This document shows positions 18,156-26,903 of a stretch of 64,000 nucleotides of DNA, piece after piece (within the stretch, counting starts at the first letter, position 1; each line of letters starts with the position of its first letter). Position numbers and translations under genes: made by a program. The stretch covers positions 1 to 64,000 of the forward strand of contig JBPCPV010000006.1 in NCBI GenBank assembly GCA_050998805.1. Reading direction: 5' to 3'. Below the pieces are notes generated by a model. It was given only the letters and a program-made list of their open reading frames with translations. It did not search any database and was not told the origin of the DNA. The DNA is from JAICKM01 sp050998805. GTDB taxonomy: Bacteria; Chloroflexota; Chloroflexia; QHBQ01; JAICKM01.

Positions 18156-18268
18156 CCGTGCCTGAGAGCTGAAGTGATTGTAAAAAAGGCGATTGTAGGC
18201 ACGGGCCGGGCAAAATTATCAGATTTTGTGCCTGGCGCCGGGCCGCACCACTCCTTTCTCAGGCACGG
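18156..18268. repeat. Nested inverted repeats (AGGCACGG family)
   Basis: CCGTGCCTGAGA (18156-18167) and TCTCAGGCACGG (18257-18268) are perfect 12-base inverted copies. Between them are AGGCAC (18197-18202), GTGCCT (18228-18233) and CAAAAT-tatcag-ATTTTG (18211-18228). The whole could fold into a branched structure in RNA or DNA. Confidence 0.55.
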
Positions 18269-18401
18269 AGTAGCGAGTTTTCCGCCCGCCGTTTTTACCC
18301 TCTCACTTTTAATATCCATTTCAGGGGTCATTTACTGCCATATTTTGGGGAGTTTTGGCGTCTTGGGGTCAAAGATACTCCGAAAGACGGAGGCTGCGGA
18401 C

Positions 18402-18422
18402 GAGTTTTGAGTTTTGAGTTTT
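18402..18422. repeat. Three tandem GAGTTTT heptamers
   Basis: Exact copies at 18402, 18409 and 18416, followed by GAATTG. They are in the gap between lon and the CoA-transferase gene. Confidence 0.85.
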
Positions 18423-18444
18423 GAATTGTTGGGGCTGGTGCGAC

Positions 18445-18473
18445 GGAGATTCTTCGCTGCGCTCAGAATGACA
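18445..18473. repeat. Dispersed-repeat-like sequence
   Basis: The 29 bases GGAGATTCTTCGCTGCGC... TCAGAATGACA closely resemble a short interspersed sequence I know from many unrelated bacterial genomes, usually found between genes. It carries an ATTCT/AGAAT inverted pair. Confidence 0.45.
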
Positions 18474-18488
18474 GTGGTGGATGACCCA

Positions 18489-19646
18489 TCACCCCTCGCG
18501 CTCCAGCTCCGCCAGTATCTCCGCCGTGTGCTCACCGAGCAGGGGTGGTGGGAGGCGGATCGGGGGGAGTGTGCCATCGTAGCGGAGTGGTGAGCCGACC
18601 ATAGAGAGGGTGCCGGCGGTTGGGTGGCTAATGCTTCGGACGATACCGAGGGCGCGGGCCTGGGGGCTTCTCAGAGCGTCTAGGACGGTCTCCACAGCCG
18701 CCACCGGGATGTCGGCGGCTTCGCAGACCGCCAGCCAGTGAGCTACGGGGCGTTCGGAGAAGACCTCACCGAGCGCGGGGATAAGTTCGGCTCTGTGGGC
18801 GACGCGGGCGGCGTTTGTCGAGAAGCGTGGGTCGGTCTCCCATCCAGGGTGCATGAGGGCCGCGCAGAGGGCGGCGAACTGCCGGTCGTTGCCGGCGGCG
18901 AGCGCGAACCAGCCGTCGGCAGCCGCGAACAGCTGGTACGGGACGATGTTGGGGTGGGCGTTGCCGTAGCGAGGCGCGTCGCGCCCGCTCAACAAGGCGC
19001 TTTGGCCGACGTTGATCAGCGCCGCCAGGGCCGACTCGAACAGAGAGACCTCGATCTGGGTGCCGGCGTGTTCGGGGCTGCGCTCACGGGCGAAGAGCGC
19101 GGCTTGGACCGCGTTCGCGGCGAAGAGGCCGGTCAGTATGTCAATAATCGCAACGCCGAGGCGCATCGGCGGGCCGTCGGCTTCGCCGGTTATGCTCATC
19201 AGCCCGGCCCCGGCCTGCAAAACGAAATCGTAACCGGGGTGCGCGGCCAGTGGACCGACCGGCCCATAGCCGGAGATCGTGCAGTAGACCAAGCGGGGGT
19301 TCGCCTCACGCAGCGTAGCGTAATCGAGGCCCCAGGCCGCAGTGGTGCCCCGGCGGAAGTTCTCCACGAAAACGTCGGAGCGCGCCGCCAGCCGGCGGAT
19401 CGTCTCTCGGTTCGCGGGTTGTTTAAGGTCGAGCGCGAGGCTCCGCTTGTTGCGGTTGATCGAGAGGTAGTAGGCGGCCTCTCCACCGGCGTGGGGCGGC
19501 CCCCACTGCCGGGTGTCGTCGCCGGTGCCCGGCTGCTCCACCTTGATCACGTCGGCACCCAGGTCGCCGAGGAGCATCGTGCAGTAGGGGCCAGCAAGCA
19601 CGCGCGAGCAGTCGAGTACGCGGAGGCCGGCGAGGGGCAGGCACAC
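18489..19646 (-). CDS. Family III CoA-transferase (CaiB/BaiF type)
   Basis: 385 residues with the family's typical N-terminus (LAGLRVLDCSRVLAGPYCT), the CoA-binding segment LGADVIKVEQPGTGDDTR, the NRNKRSLALDLK motif, and the catalytic Asp expected at residue 140 in PGYDFVLQAGAGLM. Such enzymes move CoA between organic acids; the substrate cannot be told from sequence. The GTG at 19646 directly follows the murA stop and lacks its own ribosome site, so translation probably depends on murA. Confidence 0.9.
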   Translation of the reverse strand: MCLPLAGLRVLDCSRVLAGPYCTMLLGDLGADVIKVEQPGTGDDTRQWGPPHAGGEAAYYLSINRNKRSLALDLKQPANRETIRRLAARSDVFVENFRRGTTAAWGLDYATLREANPRLVYCTISGYGPVGPLAAHPGYDFVLQAGAGLMSITGEADGPPMRLGVAIIDILTGLFAANAVQAALFARERSPEHAGTQIEVSLFESALAALINVGQSALLSGRDAPRYGNAHPNIVPYQLFAAADGWFALAAGNDRQFAALCAALMHPGWETDPRFSTNAARVAHRAELIPALGEVFSERPVAHWLAVCEAADIPVAAVETVLDALRSPQARALGIVRSISHPTAGTLSMVGSPLRYDGTLPPIRLPPPLLGEHTAEILAELEREG

Positions 19647-20924
19647 TTATTTTGTGCGGCGGATGCGCGCGCCGACCGAGGCGAGGCGCTCCTCGATCCG
19701 CTCATAGCCGCGGTCGATCTGGCCCACGTTCTGGATGACACTCGTGCCCTCGGCGCAGAGGGCGGCTGTGAGTAGGGCCATGCCGGCGCGTATGTCTGGG
19801 GAGGCAAAATCGTCGCCGTGCAGGGGCGAGCGGCCTATGACGACGGCCCGGTGCGGGTCGCACAGCACGATCCGCGCGCCCATGCCGATCAGCTTATCCA
19901 CGAAGAACAGGCGGCTCTCAAACATCTTCTCGAAGATCAGTACAGTTCCCTCCGACTGTGTGGCGACGACGAGGGCGATGCTCATCAGGTCGCTGGGGAA
20001 GGCCGGCCAGGGGCCGTCGTCTATTTTGAGGATCGCGCCGTGCGTGTCGGAGGCGATCCTCAGTTCCTGGCCGCCGGGCACGAACAGATCGTCGCCCTCG
20101 ACCTCGATCCGCACGCCGAGCCGCTCGAATACAAGCCGGGTCATGTGCAGGTGTTGGGGCACGGCGTCGCGTATGCGGATCTCACTGCCGGTGACTGCCG
20201 CGAGTCCGATAAAGGAGCCGACCTCCATGTGGTCCGACATGACGCGGTGAGTACCGCCGTGGAGCCGGGGCACCCCGACGATTTCGAGCGCGTTGCTGCC
20301 GAGGCCGCATATCTGAGCGCCGAGAGTGTTCAGGAAGAGGCCGAGATCCTGGACGTGAGGCTCAGATGCGGCGTTAAGGATCCGGGTTGTGCCTTCTGCG
20401 GTGCAGGCTGCAAGCATGGCCTGCTCGGTGCCGGTCACACTCGCCTCGTCGAGGAAGATGTCGGCCCCGTGGAGGTGGTGGGCGCGGAAGTTGTACTGGC
20501 CGCCTGTAACGTCCACTTCCGCTCCGAGGGCGCGGAGCGCGAGTAGATGAGTGTCGCTCCTGCGGCGGCCGATTGTATCGCCTCCGGGCAATCCGAGGCT
20601 CGCGGTGCCGCAGCGGGCCAACAGCGGCCCCGCGAGCAACAACGAGGTGCGGATGCGGCGGCAGAGATCCGGGTCGAGAGAGGCAGGCCGGGGGTCGCGG
20701 GCGAGCAGGCGCACCTCATGGTTGCCCTGCTCAACTTCTACGCCGAGGTTCTGCAAGAGACGCAGCATGACACGCACATCGTCGATCTCCGGCAGGTTCT
20801 GCACCGTCACCGGCCCATCGGCGAGCAAAGCGCCCGCCAGCATCGGCAACGCGGCGTTCTTGTTGCCCGCAGGTGTCAGTTCCCCGGCGAGCCGGTGCCC
20901 GCCCTCTACAACGAATTGGCTCAT
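19647..20924 (-). CDS. murA: UDP-N-acetylglucosamine 1-carboxyvinyltransferase
   Basis: First committed step of peptidoglycan synthesis: transfer of enolpyruvate from PEP to UDP-GlcNAc in the cytosol. 425 residues. The N-terminal GELTPAGNKNAALPMLAGALL carries the substrate-binding Lys-Asn; LLARCGTASLGLPGGDTIGRR is the active-site loop region. In this loop the usual catalytic Cys position is part of the ARCGTA context, but I cannot be certain of the alignment. The ATG at 20924 is preceded by GGGGA. An upstream frame extension (residues TTNHQPLTTN) only translates the heptamer repeat and is rejected. CoA-transferase follows without a gap. Confidence 0.95.
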   Translation of the reverse strand: MSQFVVEGGHRLAGELTPAGNKNAALPMLAGALLADGPVTVQNLPEIDDVRVMLRLLQNLGVEVEQGNHEVRLLARDPRPASLDPDLCRRIRTSLLLAGPLLARCGTASLGLPGGDTIGRRRSDTHLLALRALGAEVDVTGGQYNFRAHHLHGADIFLDEASVTGTEQAMLAACTAEGTTRILNAASEPHVQDLGLFLNTLGAQICGLGSNALEIVGVPRLHGGTHRVMSDHMEVGSFIGLAAVTGSEIRIRDAVPQHLHMTRLVFERLGVRIEVEGDDLFVPGGQELRIASDTHGAILKIDDGPWPAFPSDLMSIALVVATQSEGTVLIFEKMFESRLFFVDKLIGMGARIVLCDPHRAVVIGRSPLHGDDFASPDIRAGMALLTAALCAEGTSVIQNVGQIDRGYERIEERLASVGARIRRTK

Positions 20925-20933
20925 TTGGTCCCC

Positions 20934-20968
20934 GTTAGTGGTTAGTGGTTGGTGGTTAGTGGTTAGTA
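20934..20968. repeat. Tandem heptamer GTTAGTG, five copies
   Basis: GTTAGTG, GTTAGTG, GTTGGTG, GTTAGTG, GTTAGTA occur without gaps in the 58 bases between the end of the anti-sigma/A2M gene and the start of murA, next to the murA ribosome site. Confidence 0.85.
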
Positions 20969-20982
20969 ACCGCAATCCGCAC

Positions 20983-23900
20983 TCAAGGCGCTACGCTCAA
21001 ACTGTCGCCGCCGGAGCGGACCCATATGGACGGATCATCGGTGGACTGGACAAGGGCAGGGAGGGCGGTGTAGTTGCCGGGCGCGACGTGGGCCGCGCCG
21101 TAAGTCAGCATGTAGGTGCCGGGCGCTAGACTGGTCAGCATCGCGTGGAGGCCGGGTTGGTCTGGGCGATCGGACAGCAGGTGGAGCGCGGCAGTCATGT
21201 CCTGGAGGGTAGGCGCGTCAGGCGGGCCGTCGAGCCGTGCGAAGGTGAGTGCAGGCAGGCGCGCCAGGCCGGCCGGCAGCGGGTCATCGAGCCGAAGGTT
21301 GCCGACGGCAGACACAACGGTGAGAGTCAGCACTATAGTGGTGCCGGTGCGCGGACCCGGTTGGTAGACTCGGAGCAGCCCAAGCTCCGAGGCGGAGGAG
21401 CGCCGGCTTGCTATCGGGTGTTCGTCTGCGGCCAGTACGGCGTGAACACGGAGGCTGTAGTAAAGGTGGCCGCCGCCTGTCTCGAGCCGCACGCTGTTAT
21501 CGCCGGTGTGAAGGCTGCTGCCCGGCAGGGTCAACACCGTTCCGCCGCTACCGGACGCGCCGGGTACGGCAACGACCTCACGGACCAGCGTTCCGTTGAC
21601 GAGGACACGGTAGCTGCCGGTCGGGGGGCTTTCCGGCACGGCACTCATGTAGCGGCTGAGGGCGCGTATCGCTGCGTCTGTGGCCGGGGGGTTGCCCCAG
21701 GTCGCGCCTTTGCGGGCCACAAGCAGCCGGTCGAACACGGCGACGACGGGGCCGTGGGCCGACGAATCCGCACCCAAGAGGGCGTCGAGCACAACCGGGT
21801 CCGCGCTCTCACCCGCGCCGTCCGCCAGACGCTCGACGACCAGCCGGGCCTCGGCGGCGCGCCCCGACGCGGCGAGCGTCAGCGCGAGCAGGGCGCGGGC
21901 ACGAGATGTTAAGCGGGCTTCGGCGGCCAACAGCCGGTCCACGGCACCCGGGTCGCCCGCTCCGTAGAGGCTGAGGGTGTAGAGTGCCGCAGCGGTCTGC
22001 TCGGTTTCCACAACACCGGGCATGGTGCCGGTTCCGCCGGGAGCCCTCGGCGTCTCAGCCGCTTGGCGGAGCCATGCCAGCCCGCGACTGACGGTGCCCG
22101 CATCCACATGGGTATCGCCCGTCTGGGAAAGTTGTCGAAGGGCCGAGAGGACGGCGGTTGTTGTGTCGAGGTCGGAGGCGGACCCCGGCCAGGCACCCCA
22201 GCCGCCGTCGGTAGCCTGCGAGCTGTAGAGGTAATCGAGATCGCCAATGTCGGGCGTGTCGGACGGCAGGTCGCCCGCGAGACCCAGACGGCGCATGGCA
22301 ACCCCGGCAACCGACTCCGCACCGAGCCGTGCAGCGACATCCGCCACAGGGCCAGGGCGCGAGTCGGCAACAGGGGTGAGAGCGAGCGCCGCGTCAGCCA
22401 GGACACTGCCGAGTGTCGGCGCGCAACGGATCTCGAGGCCGGCAGTGGCCGGGTCCACATCCGCGGGCAGCGTCATATTGATCGTCTCGCCGGTGCCGAC
22501 CGTGCCCGCGCGTGTCTGCTCGTCGGAGATGCCGTAAGGAGCGGTAGTCACGCTCTGCGCGCGATGGACGCTATCGCTGCGGTCGCCGGAGGTGTCCCAG
22601 GTGAGGTCGAGCACGAACCGTCCGCTGCCGGGAGCCGCCGCGCGCAGGCTCCAGGAGACGCGGTGGGTTTCGCCGGGGGCGAGGCGGAAGGTCTGCTCCG
22701 AGGGGCCGGTCACGTCGGGCGGGTGTTCGCCGGCGGTGCCCAGGCGGATGCTCACATTGGCGGCGGCCGGCTCGTTGTTCGTCACGAGGGCGGCGACGGT
22801 GCTCGTGTCACCTGACACGAGCGAGGCGGGGGCAGCCCAATCCACGGCGAGGGGCGGCTCGGTATGCAGGCGTCGGCTGGTGTGGCTCAGACCGCCCGGC
22901 GTGAAGGCCCAGATGTCGAGGTTCCAGTCGCCGGCATCTGCGGGCAGGCCGAGTGTGGCGCTCAACTGGCCTGCGGCGTCGAGCGCGGCGCTGTTCCAGT
23001 AGGCGGTCGGCGCGTCCGGTCCCACTCCCGCCAGCCGTAGAAGGACTTCGCCGGAGACCGGTTGCCCGGCATCGTTGTGAACCGAGAGGCGCAGGGGGAG
23101 CGCGGTGCCCGGGTCGTAGCCGCTCGGCAGGGATGGGTCGGGCAGCGAGGTGTCTATCCGAGCGCCGGCGGCGGGGAGCAGGGGCAGGGATATATCGGCG
23201 CTCACCGGTTGCGGGCCGTCTGCTCCGGCGACAAAGCGGAGGAACTGCACATCCAGGTGGGTCTCCACACCGATCACCGACGGGATCGGTACATCGGCCA
23301 GGCCGCCGCCGGCCGCGAAATCGGCATCTCGCACCCCGACAACCCTCCCTCCGAGGCGGCTGATGACCAGGCCACCCCCGGAGTCCCCGGCCTGGATCAA
23401 CAGGTGGGCGGTCTCGCCGGGCCGGTATGATGCCGCGTCGGGCGTGATGGTGAGGCCGGCCTGCGGGGATGGATAGACGGCCCACGGCGCGCCCGAATCG
23501 GCGCGATAGACAAAGATGCGTGTCTCCACCTCCAGGCGGCTGCCCGCGCTATCTGTGATCACTGATAGCACACGGAACGCGCCCTGTAGAGGTAGAGAGA
23601 GCGTGGCCGTCGCCACACCTTCGGCGTTGGTAACCGAGCCGACCTGACTGAGCAAGGAGGCGCTTTCGGGCGAGCCGTCGGCGGGCAGCACGGGCGCAGC
23701 GAGGCCGGTGTTAACCGGCTGTCCGCTCAGAGGGTGCCCGTCCTGGTCGCGCGCCCGGATCGTCACCAGGGCCTTTGTGCCGGGCGCGAAGGCATGGGCG
23801 GGCAGAGATTGTTCGAGGAGCTCGTGCCCAGCCCGCACCGTCCAGACCGCCGCCGCAGTCGCCGTGCGGCCATCGCCGTCTTCACCGCTGACAAGCAGGG

Positions 23901-26211
23901 TATATGTCGCCCCGCGGGGCGACATATACTGGGGCATGGGCAGGTGGAGTGGTATGCGGGCGATGCCGTCCTCTCCGGTAGTGCCGGTGACGACAACCGC
24001 CGGAACGCCGGGTGCGGCGTCTTCGGTGAGGCTGAGGGTAAGGGGCAGTGAAGGCGCGACTGCGGAGGGGCCATAGTCCGCGCGGATGGTCGCCGTGACA
24101 TCGGTTGCTGCATAGAGCGGGCCGGCAGCCGATCCGATACCAAGTTGGAGAGCGGCGTCTCCCGGAGCGTCTTCGCGTGCGATGACCAACAGCCCGGTAT
24201 GCATGGCGCGGGCATTGAGGCCGAACAGCAGGCTGTAGGTGCCGAGTGCCGCGCCTTCCGGCAGGAGGAAGCTGCCATGTACGGCACCGTGGGCGTCGGG
24301 CTGGAGTGTGAGAGCGCCGATTTCGCGCCCGATAGGATCGCTGAGGCTGACGGATGCAGGCGCGCCCGCCGCTCCGGGGGGAGGAGGGCGGACCACTGCC
24401 ATGAATTGCACCAGGTCGCCGGGCCGGTAGCGCGAGCGGTCGAGAAGCACTGTCGCATCAAGGTTGTCGGCAGACGCGGCAAGGGGTTGCCGGGCGGCAT
24501 CGTCTGCGTAGGCGGCAGCGAACTCGCCGTCTTTTTCGCTGAGGACAAGCGAGGGCATCTTGCCGGGCGGTAGGGGGGCTGTGAAAATGCCGTGGGCGTC
24601 GGTCACGCCGGAGGCAAGGGAGGCACCCGCGTCGTCATAGACCCACACCATCGCCCCGGCCACACTCCGTCCGGTGCCGAGCTTGCTCACCCAGGCACGC
24701 AACTGCCCACCGCCGGTCAGAAGTACTATGCTCTCGTCGCCGAGCACGACAAGGCGCGCATCGCCCCGGCTACCAGAGAGTTCGCCGGTCAGCAGGTAGA
24801 TGCCGGGTTCATGCACGGAGATGCCGGTGGAGAGCGGGCCTGCGGTATGGGAAAGACCCTGCCGCCCATGCAGCTCCATTTTGTCGCCACGGATTGGCAC
24901 ACTCCAGGTGCGCGCAGGGGCGCGGCCTGCGGCGCTCGGCCTCGGCCAGGGCGCGGCGGGGTCTGCTGCATCGGGCGAGGCGAGCCATGCCATCTCGGCT
25001 TCGAGGGCAGGCTGGTCAATCGGGTAGAGCGCGAAGCGGAGGTTGCGGGCGTTCAAGTCGCTGGGGTCGGAGCCGGCGGTGTAGCCAACCGACGGTTCGC
25101 CGCCGAGAGAGAGGGCGAGCAGCCGTTGGCCGGTGAAGTTGAACTGGTTGGCGGGGGCGGCAACGTTGAAGCTCCAGGCGGTAGGGGCCACGCTGCCGCT
25201 GGCGCGGTCTTTGCCGCCTGCGAGGTAGGCGTGGACTTCGCCCGGCGGCAATGGAGCAGCCGGCGTGAAGCGCATCACCCGGCCGTCGGGAGACCATAGC
25301 GCGGTGCCGCCGAGCTGCCGGCCGTCGGCGGAGAGGTGGAGCGGCGGAACCGAAGCCGGCTCCATTGGGCGGGTGAATGTCAGCACGAGGGTGGGAGCGG
25401 CCGGCACTCCGACCGCGTCGGGCGCAGGATAGGCGGCGGCGAGGGCAGGCGCAGGGAGGGTGCTGAAGCCCCAGATCGTCGTCGGCGGCAAGGGCACGCC
25501 GACCCGGCTGCGCGCGCCGTCGGTGAGCGCAACGGTGTAGGAGACCCCGCGCAGCAGGCCGGTCGCCGGATTGAAGCGGACCTGGTTATCGGCGTCCCAG
25601 GTGAAATCGCCGGGCACTGGGGGCGAAAAGCGCAGGGCGTGTTCGACGGAGCGGCGGTCCATCGGTTGGTCGAAACTTAGGAGGAGGCCGGCGTTCGGGT
25701 CAACAGAGGCAGCGCCGTCGAACGGGACTGTGGTGAGCAGGCGGGGAGGCGCGGCCCCATTCAGAGGCGGCGTGAAACTGGCCGGCACGTCGAGAGAGGG
25801 CACGGTCGCTGTAGCCGGTGGCGAAAAGCCGAGCTGACGCGCCATGTCCTGCCGCTCCGCATTCAGCACGAACAGGCCGGCGGCGACCGCGAGCGCGGGC
25901 AACAGCAGCAGGGCCGGCGCGGCAAGGCGCGGGCTGACGCGCCTGCGGAGCGCAAGCAGTCGTGTGAGCCTGCGACGTGGGCTACTGTTGCCGCGCCGGA
26001 TTTCCTCCAACACCTTGCCTTTGACGGCAGGAGTCGGCTTGTCCTCGGCCGGGAGCTTGCGGAGCAGTAGATCGTCGCGCCGGTAGCGGGCAAGCGCCGC
26101 CGAGCAGGCTGGGCAGTGCTCGATGTGGTCCAGGAGTTCGGCCCGCTGCCGGGGCGTCAGTTCGTCGTCGAGGTAGCGCGAAATCAGGGCGCGATACCGC
26201 GCACAGGTCAT
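20983..26211 (-). CDS. Zinc anti-sigma factor fused to an alpha-2-macroglobulin-like ectodomain
   Basis: 1742 residues. Residues 1-50 are a zinc anti-sigma (zf-HC2) domain: Cys3 and H29-x3-C33-x2-C36. A basic stretch (80-95) leads to one membrane helix (about 96-116), so the N-terminus is cytosolic and the rest outside. Residues about 157-350 hold two Ig-like (SbsA/Big_5-type) domains with FDQPMD and FTRPME motifs. Macroglobulin domains follow (SRYRPGDLVQF near 592), then a thioester-domain-like helical part (SSQATDGGWGAWPG near 1335) and a C-terminal beta domain. The GCxEQ thioester is absent. It overlaps the ECF sigma gene by four bases (ATGA), the normal arrangement of a sigma/anti-sigma pair. 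Inference: cleavage or binding outside releases the sigma factor inside. Confidence 0.88.
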   Translation of the reverse strand: MTCARYRALISRYLDDELTPRQRAELLDHIEHCPACSAALARYRRDDLLLRKLPAEDKPTPAVKGKVLEEIRRGNSSPRRRLTRLLALRRRVSPRLAAPALLLLPALAVAAGLFVLNAERQDMARQLGFSPPATATVPSLDVPASFTPPLNGAAPPRLLTTVPFDGAASVDPNAGLLLSFDQPMDRRSVEHALRFSPPVPGDFTWDADNQVRFNPATGLLRGVSYTVALTDGARSRVGVPLPPTTIWGFSTLPAPALAAAYPAPDAVGVPAAPTLVLTFTRPMEPASVPPLHLSADGRQLGGTALWSPDGRVMRFTPAAPLPPGEVHAYLAGGKDRASGSVAPTAWSFNVAAPANQFNFTGQRLLALSLGGEPSVGYTAGSDPSDLNARNLRFALYPIDQPALEAEMAWLASPDAADPAAPWPRPSAAGRAPARTWSVPIRGDKMELHGRQGLSHTAGPLSTGISVHEPGIYLLTGELSGSRGDARLVVLGDESIVLLTGGGQLRAWVSKLGTGRSVAGAMVWVYDDAGASLASGVTDAHGIFTAPLPPGKMPSLVLSEKDGEFAAAYADDAARQPLAASADNLDATVLLDRSRYRPGDLVQFMAVVRPPPPGAAGAPASVSLSDPIGREIGALTLQPDAHGAVHGSFLLPEGAALGTYSLLFGLNARAMHTGLLVIAREDAPGDAALQLGIGSAAGPLYAATDVTATIRADYGPSAVAPSLPLTLSLTEDAAPGVPAVVVTGTTGEDGIARIPLHLPMPQYMSPRGATYTLLVSGEDGDGRTATAAAVWTVRAGHELLEQSLPAHAFAPGTKALVTIRARDQDGHPLSGQPVNTGLAAPVLPADGSPESASLLSQVGSVTNAEGVATATLSLPLQGAFRVLSVITDSAGSRLEVETRIFVYRADSGAPWAVYPSPQAGLTITPDAASYRPGETAHLLIQAGDSGGGLVISRLGGRVVGVRDADFAAGGGLADVPIPSVIGVETHLDVQFLRFVAGADGPQPVSADISLPLLPAAGARIDTSLPDPSLPSGYDPGTALPLRLSVHNDAGQPVSGEVLLRLAGVGPDAPTAYWNSAALDAAGQLSATLGLPADAGDWNLDIWAFTPGGLSHTSRRLHTEPPLAVDWAAPASLVSGDTSTVAALVTNNEPAAANVSIRLGTAGEHPPDVTGPSEQTFRLAPGETHRVSWSLRAAAPGSGRFVLDLTWDTSGDRSDSVHRAQSVTTAPYGISDEQTRAGTVGTGETINMTLPADVDPATAGLEIRCAPTLGSVLADAALALTPVADSRPGPVADVAARLGAESVAGVAMRRLGLAGDLPSDTPDIGDLDYLYSSQATDGGWGAWPGSASDLDTTTAVLSALRQLSQTGDTHVDAGTVSRGLAWLRQAAETPRAPGGTGTMPGVVETEQTAAALYTLSLYGAGDPGAVDRLLAAEARLTSRARALLALTLAASGRAAEARLVVERLADGAGESADPVVLDALLGADSSAHGPVVAVFDRLLVARKGATWGNPPATDAAIRALSRYMSAVPESPPTGSYRVLVNGTLVREVVAVPGASGSGGTVLTLPGSSLHTGDNSVRLETGGGHLYYSLRVHAVLAADEHPIASRRSSASELGLLRVYQPGPRTGTTIVLTLTVVSAVGNLRLDDPLPAGLARLPALTFARLDGPPDAPTLQDMTAALHLLSDRPDQPGLHAMLTSLAPGTYMLTYGAAHVAPGNYTALPALVQSTDDPSIWVRSGGDSLSVAP

Positions 26212-26753
26212 GCTTTTTCCTCTCGAGCGGACCGCGCATACCGCTTCTCGAACTGTTCACGGGCGCGGGCCAGGCGGCTAAAGACGGTGCCCTTCGGGAC
26301 GTTCATAATCTCGGCGATTTCCTCGCAGGAGAAGCCTTCGCTGCTCCGCAACACCAACGTCATACTCAGCGCGGGGGACATTTCGGCAAGCACGCGGCGC
26401 ACCGCATCGGCCTCCGCTATCTGAGGAGCGAAATCGTCGCTGGTGAACTCCTCGTCCCGATCCGACCTATCGAGCATCGGCAGCCAGGTGATACGCTTCC
26501 GCCGGCGTATCGCATCTAGGCAAGCGTTCGACGCGATCCTGTAGAGCCACGCGCCGAGGTTGGGGTCGGGGCCGAGCTGGGCGAGGCTCTGATAGGCGCG
26601 GATGAAGGTATCCTGGGTCAGGTCGTCTGCCTGTTCGAGGCTGCCCAACATCCGGTAGGCATAGCGATGGATCGGTTCGCTGTAGTACTCATAAATCTCG
26701 GCAAAGGCATCCTCGTCCCCCAGCCGGGCGCGTTCGATAACTGCGACGTCCAT
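26208..26753 (-). CDS. ECF-type RNA polymerase sigma factor
   Basis: 181 residues. Sigma region 2 spans about 10-85 (FAEIYEYYSEPIHRYAYRML and the -10-binding DLTQDTFIRAYQSL, GAWLYRIASNACLD), and region 4 about 115-170 (LVLRSSEGFSCEEIAEIMN, VPKGTVFSRLARAR). The variable linker is rich in Asp/Glu. The gene is followed, with a four-base overlap, by its probable anti-sigma factor. AGGAG lies 8 bases before the ATG at 26753. The promoter is a vegetative sigma-70 type (26826-26854), so the pair is probably made constitutively and controlled after synthesis. Confidence 0.95.
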   Translation of the reverse strand: MDVAVIERARLGDEDAFAEIYEYYSEPIHRYAYRMLGSLEQADDLTQDTFIRAYQSLAQLGPDPNLGAWLYRIASNACLDAIRRRKRITWLPMLDRSDRDEEFTSDDFAPQIAEADAVRRVLAEMSPALSMTLVLRSSEGFSCEEIAEIMNVPKGTVFSRLARAREQFEKRYARSAREEKA

Positions 26754-26825
26754 CGTGATGTCTCCTGGCTACGGCGCGTGAGTGAGACTGAACCCGCCCG
26801 TTCGTCTCTGCCGCCGCTCGCTCAT

Positions 26826-26854
26826 ATTATAGGCGCTCGAGATGCGGGAGTCAA
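26826..26854 (-). promoter_or_regulatory. Vegetative promoter of the sigma/anti-sigma operon
   Basis: On the minus strand TTGACT (26854-26849), a 17-base spacer and TATAAT (26831-26826). This is close to perfect consensus and has no ECF-type GGAAC element. Confidence 0.7.
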
Positions 26855-26890
26855 GCATAGAGAGGCCTTTCCCTTTCGGGCCAGGTGTGA

Positions 26891-26896
26891 TACACT
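26891..26896 (+). promoter_or_regulatory. -10 element of the receiver gene, leaderless
   Basis: TACACT lies 7 bases before the ATG at 26904, so transcription would begin at the start codon. The -35 region (TTTCCC, 26868-26873) is weak, and there is no Shine-Dalgarno sequence. Confidence 0.4.
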
Positions 26897-26903
26897 ATGG
26901 CCT

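Larger units (their letters stand above)
18104..18488. repeat. 385 bp gene-free, repeat-rich gap after lon
   Basis: I see no gene here. It contains nested inverted repeats (18156-18268), three tandem GAGTTTT heptamers (18402-18422), a CTCCG-AAAGA-CGGAG hairpin near 18379, and a dispersed-repeat-like sequence at 18445-18473. It is AT-richer than its surroundings. Confidence 0.6.

Noticed and set aside
18174..18410. Small plus-strand frame in the gap after lon
   Set aside because: No ribosome site; it is made of repeat sequence, and the predicted peptide has no known match in my memory.
20925..20975. Upstream start for murA adding 17 residues
   Set aside because: The added residues (TTNHQPLTTN) translate the GTTAGTG repeat on the minus strand and the ribosome site supports 20924.
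20983..26211. Thioester motif in the anti-sigma/A2M fusion
   Set aside because: The region where it should lie (after LEIRCAPTLGS) has no C-x-E-Q; the lone Cys is not in the motif.
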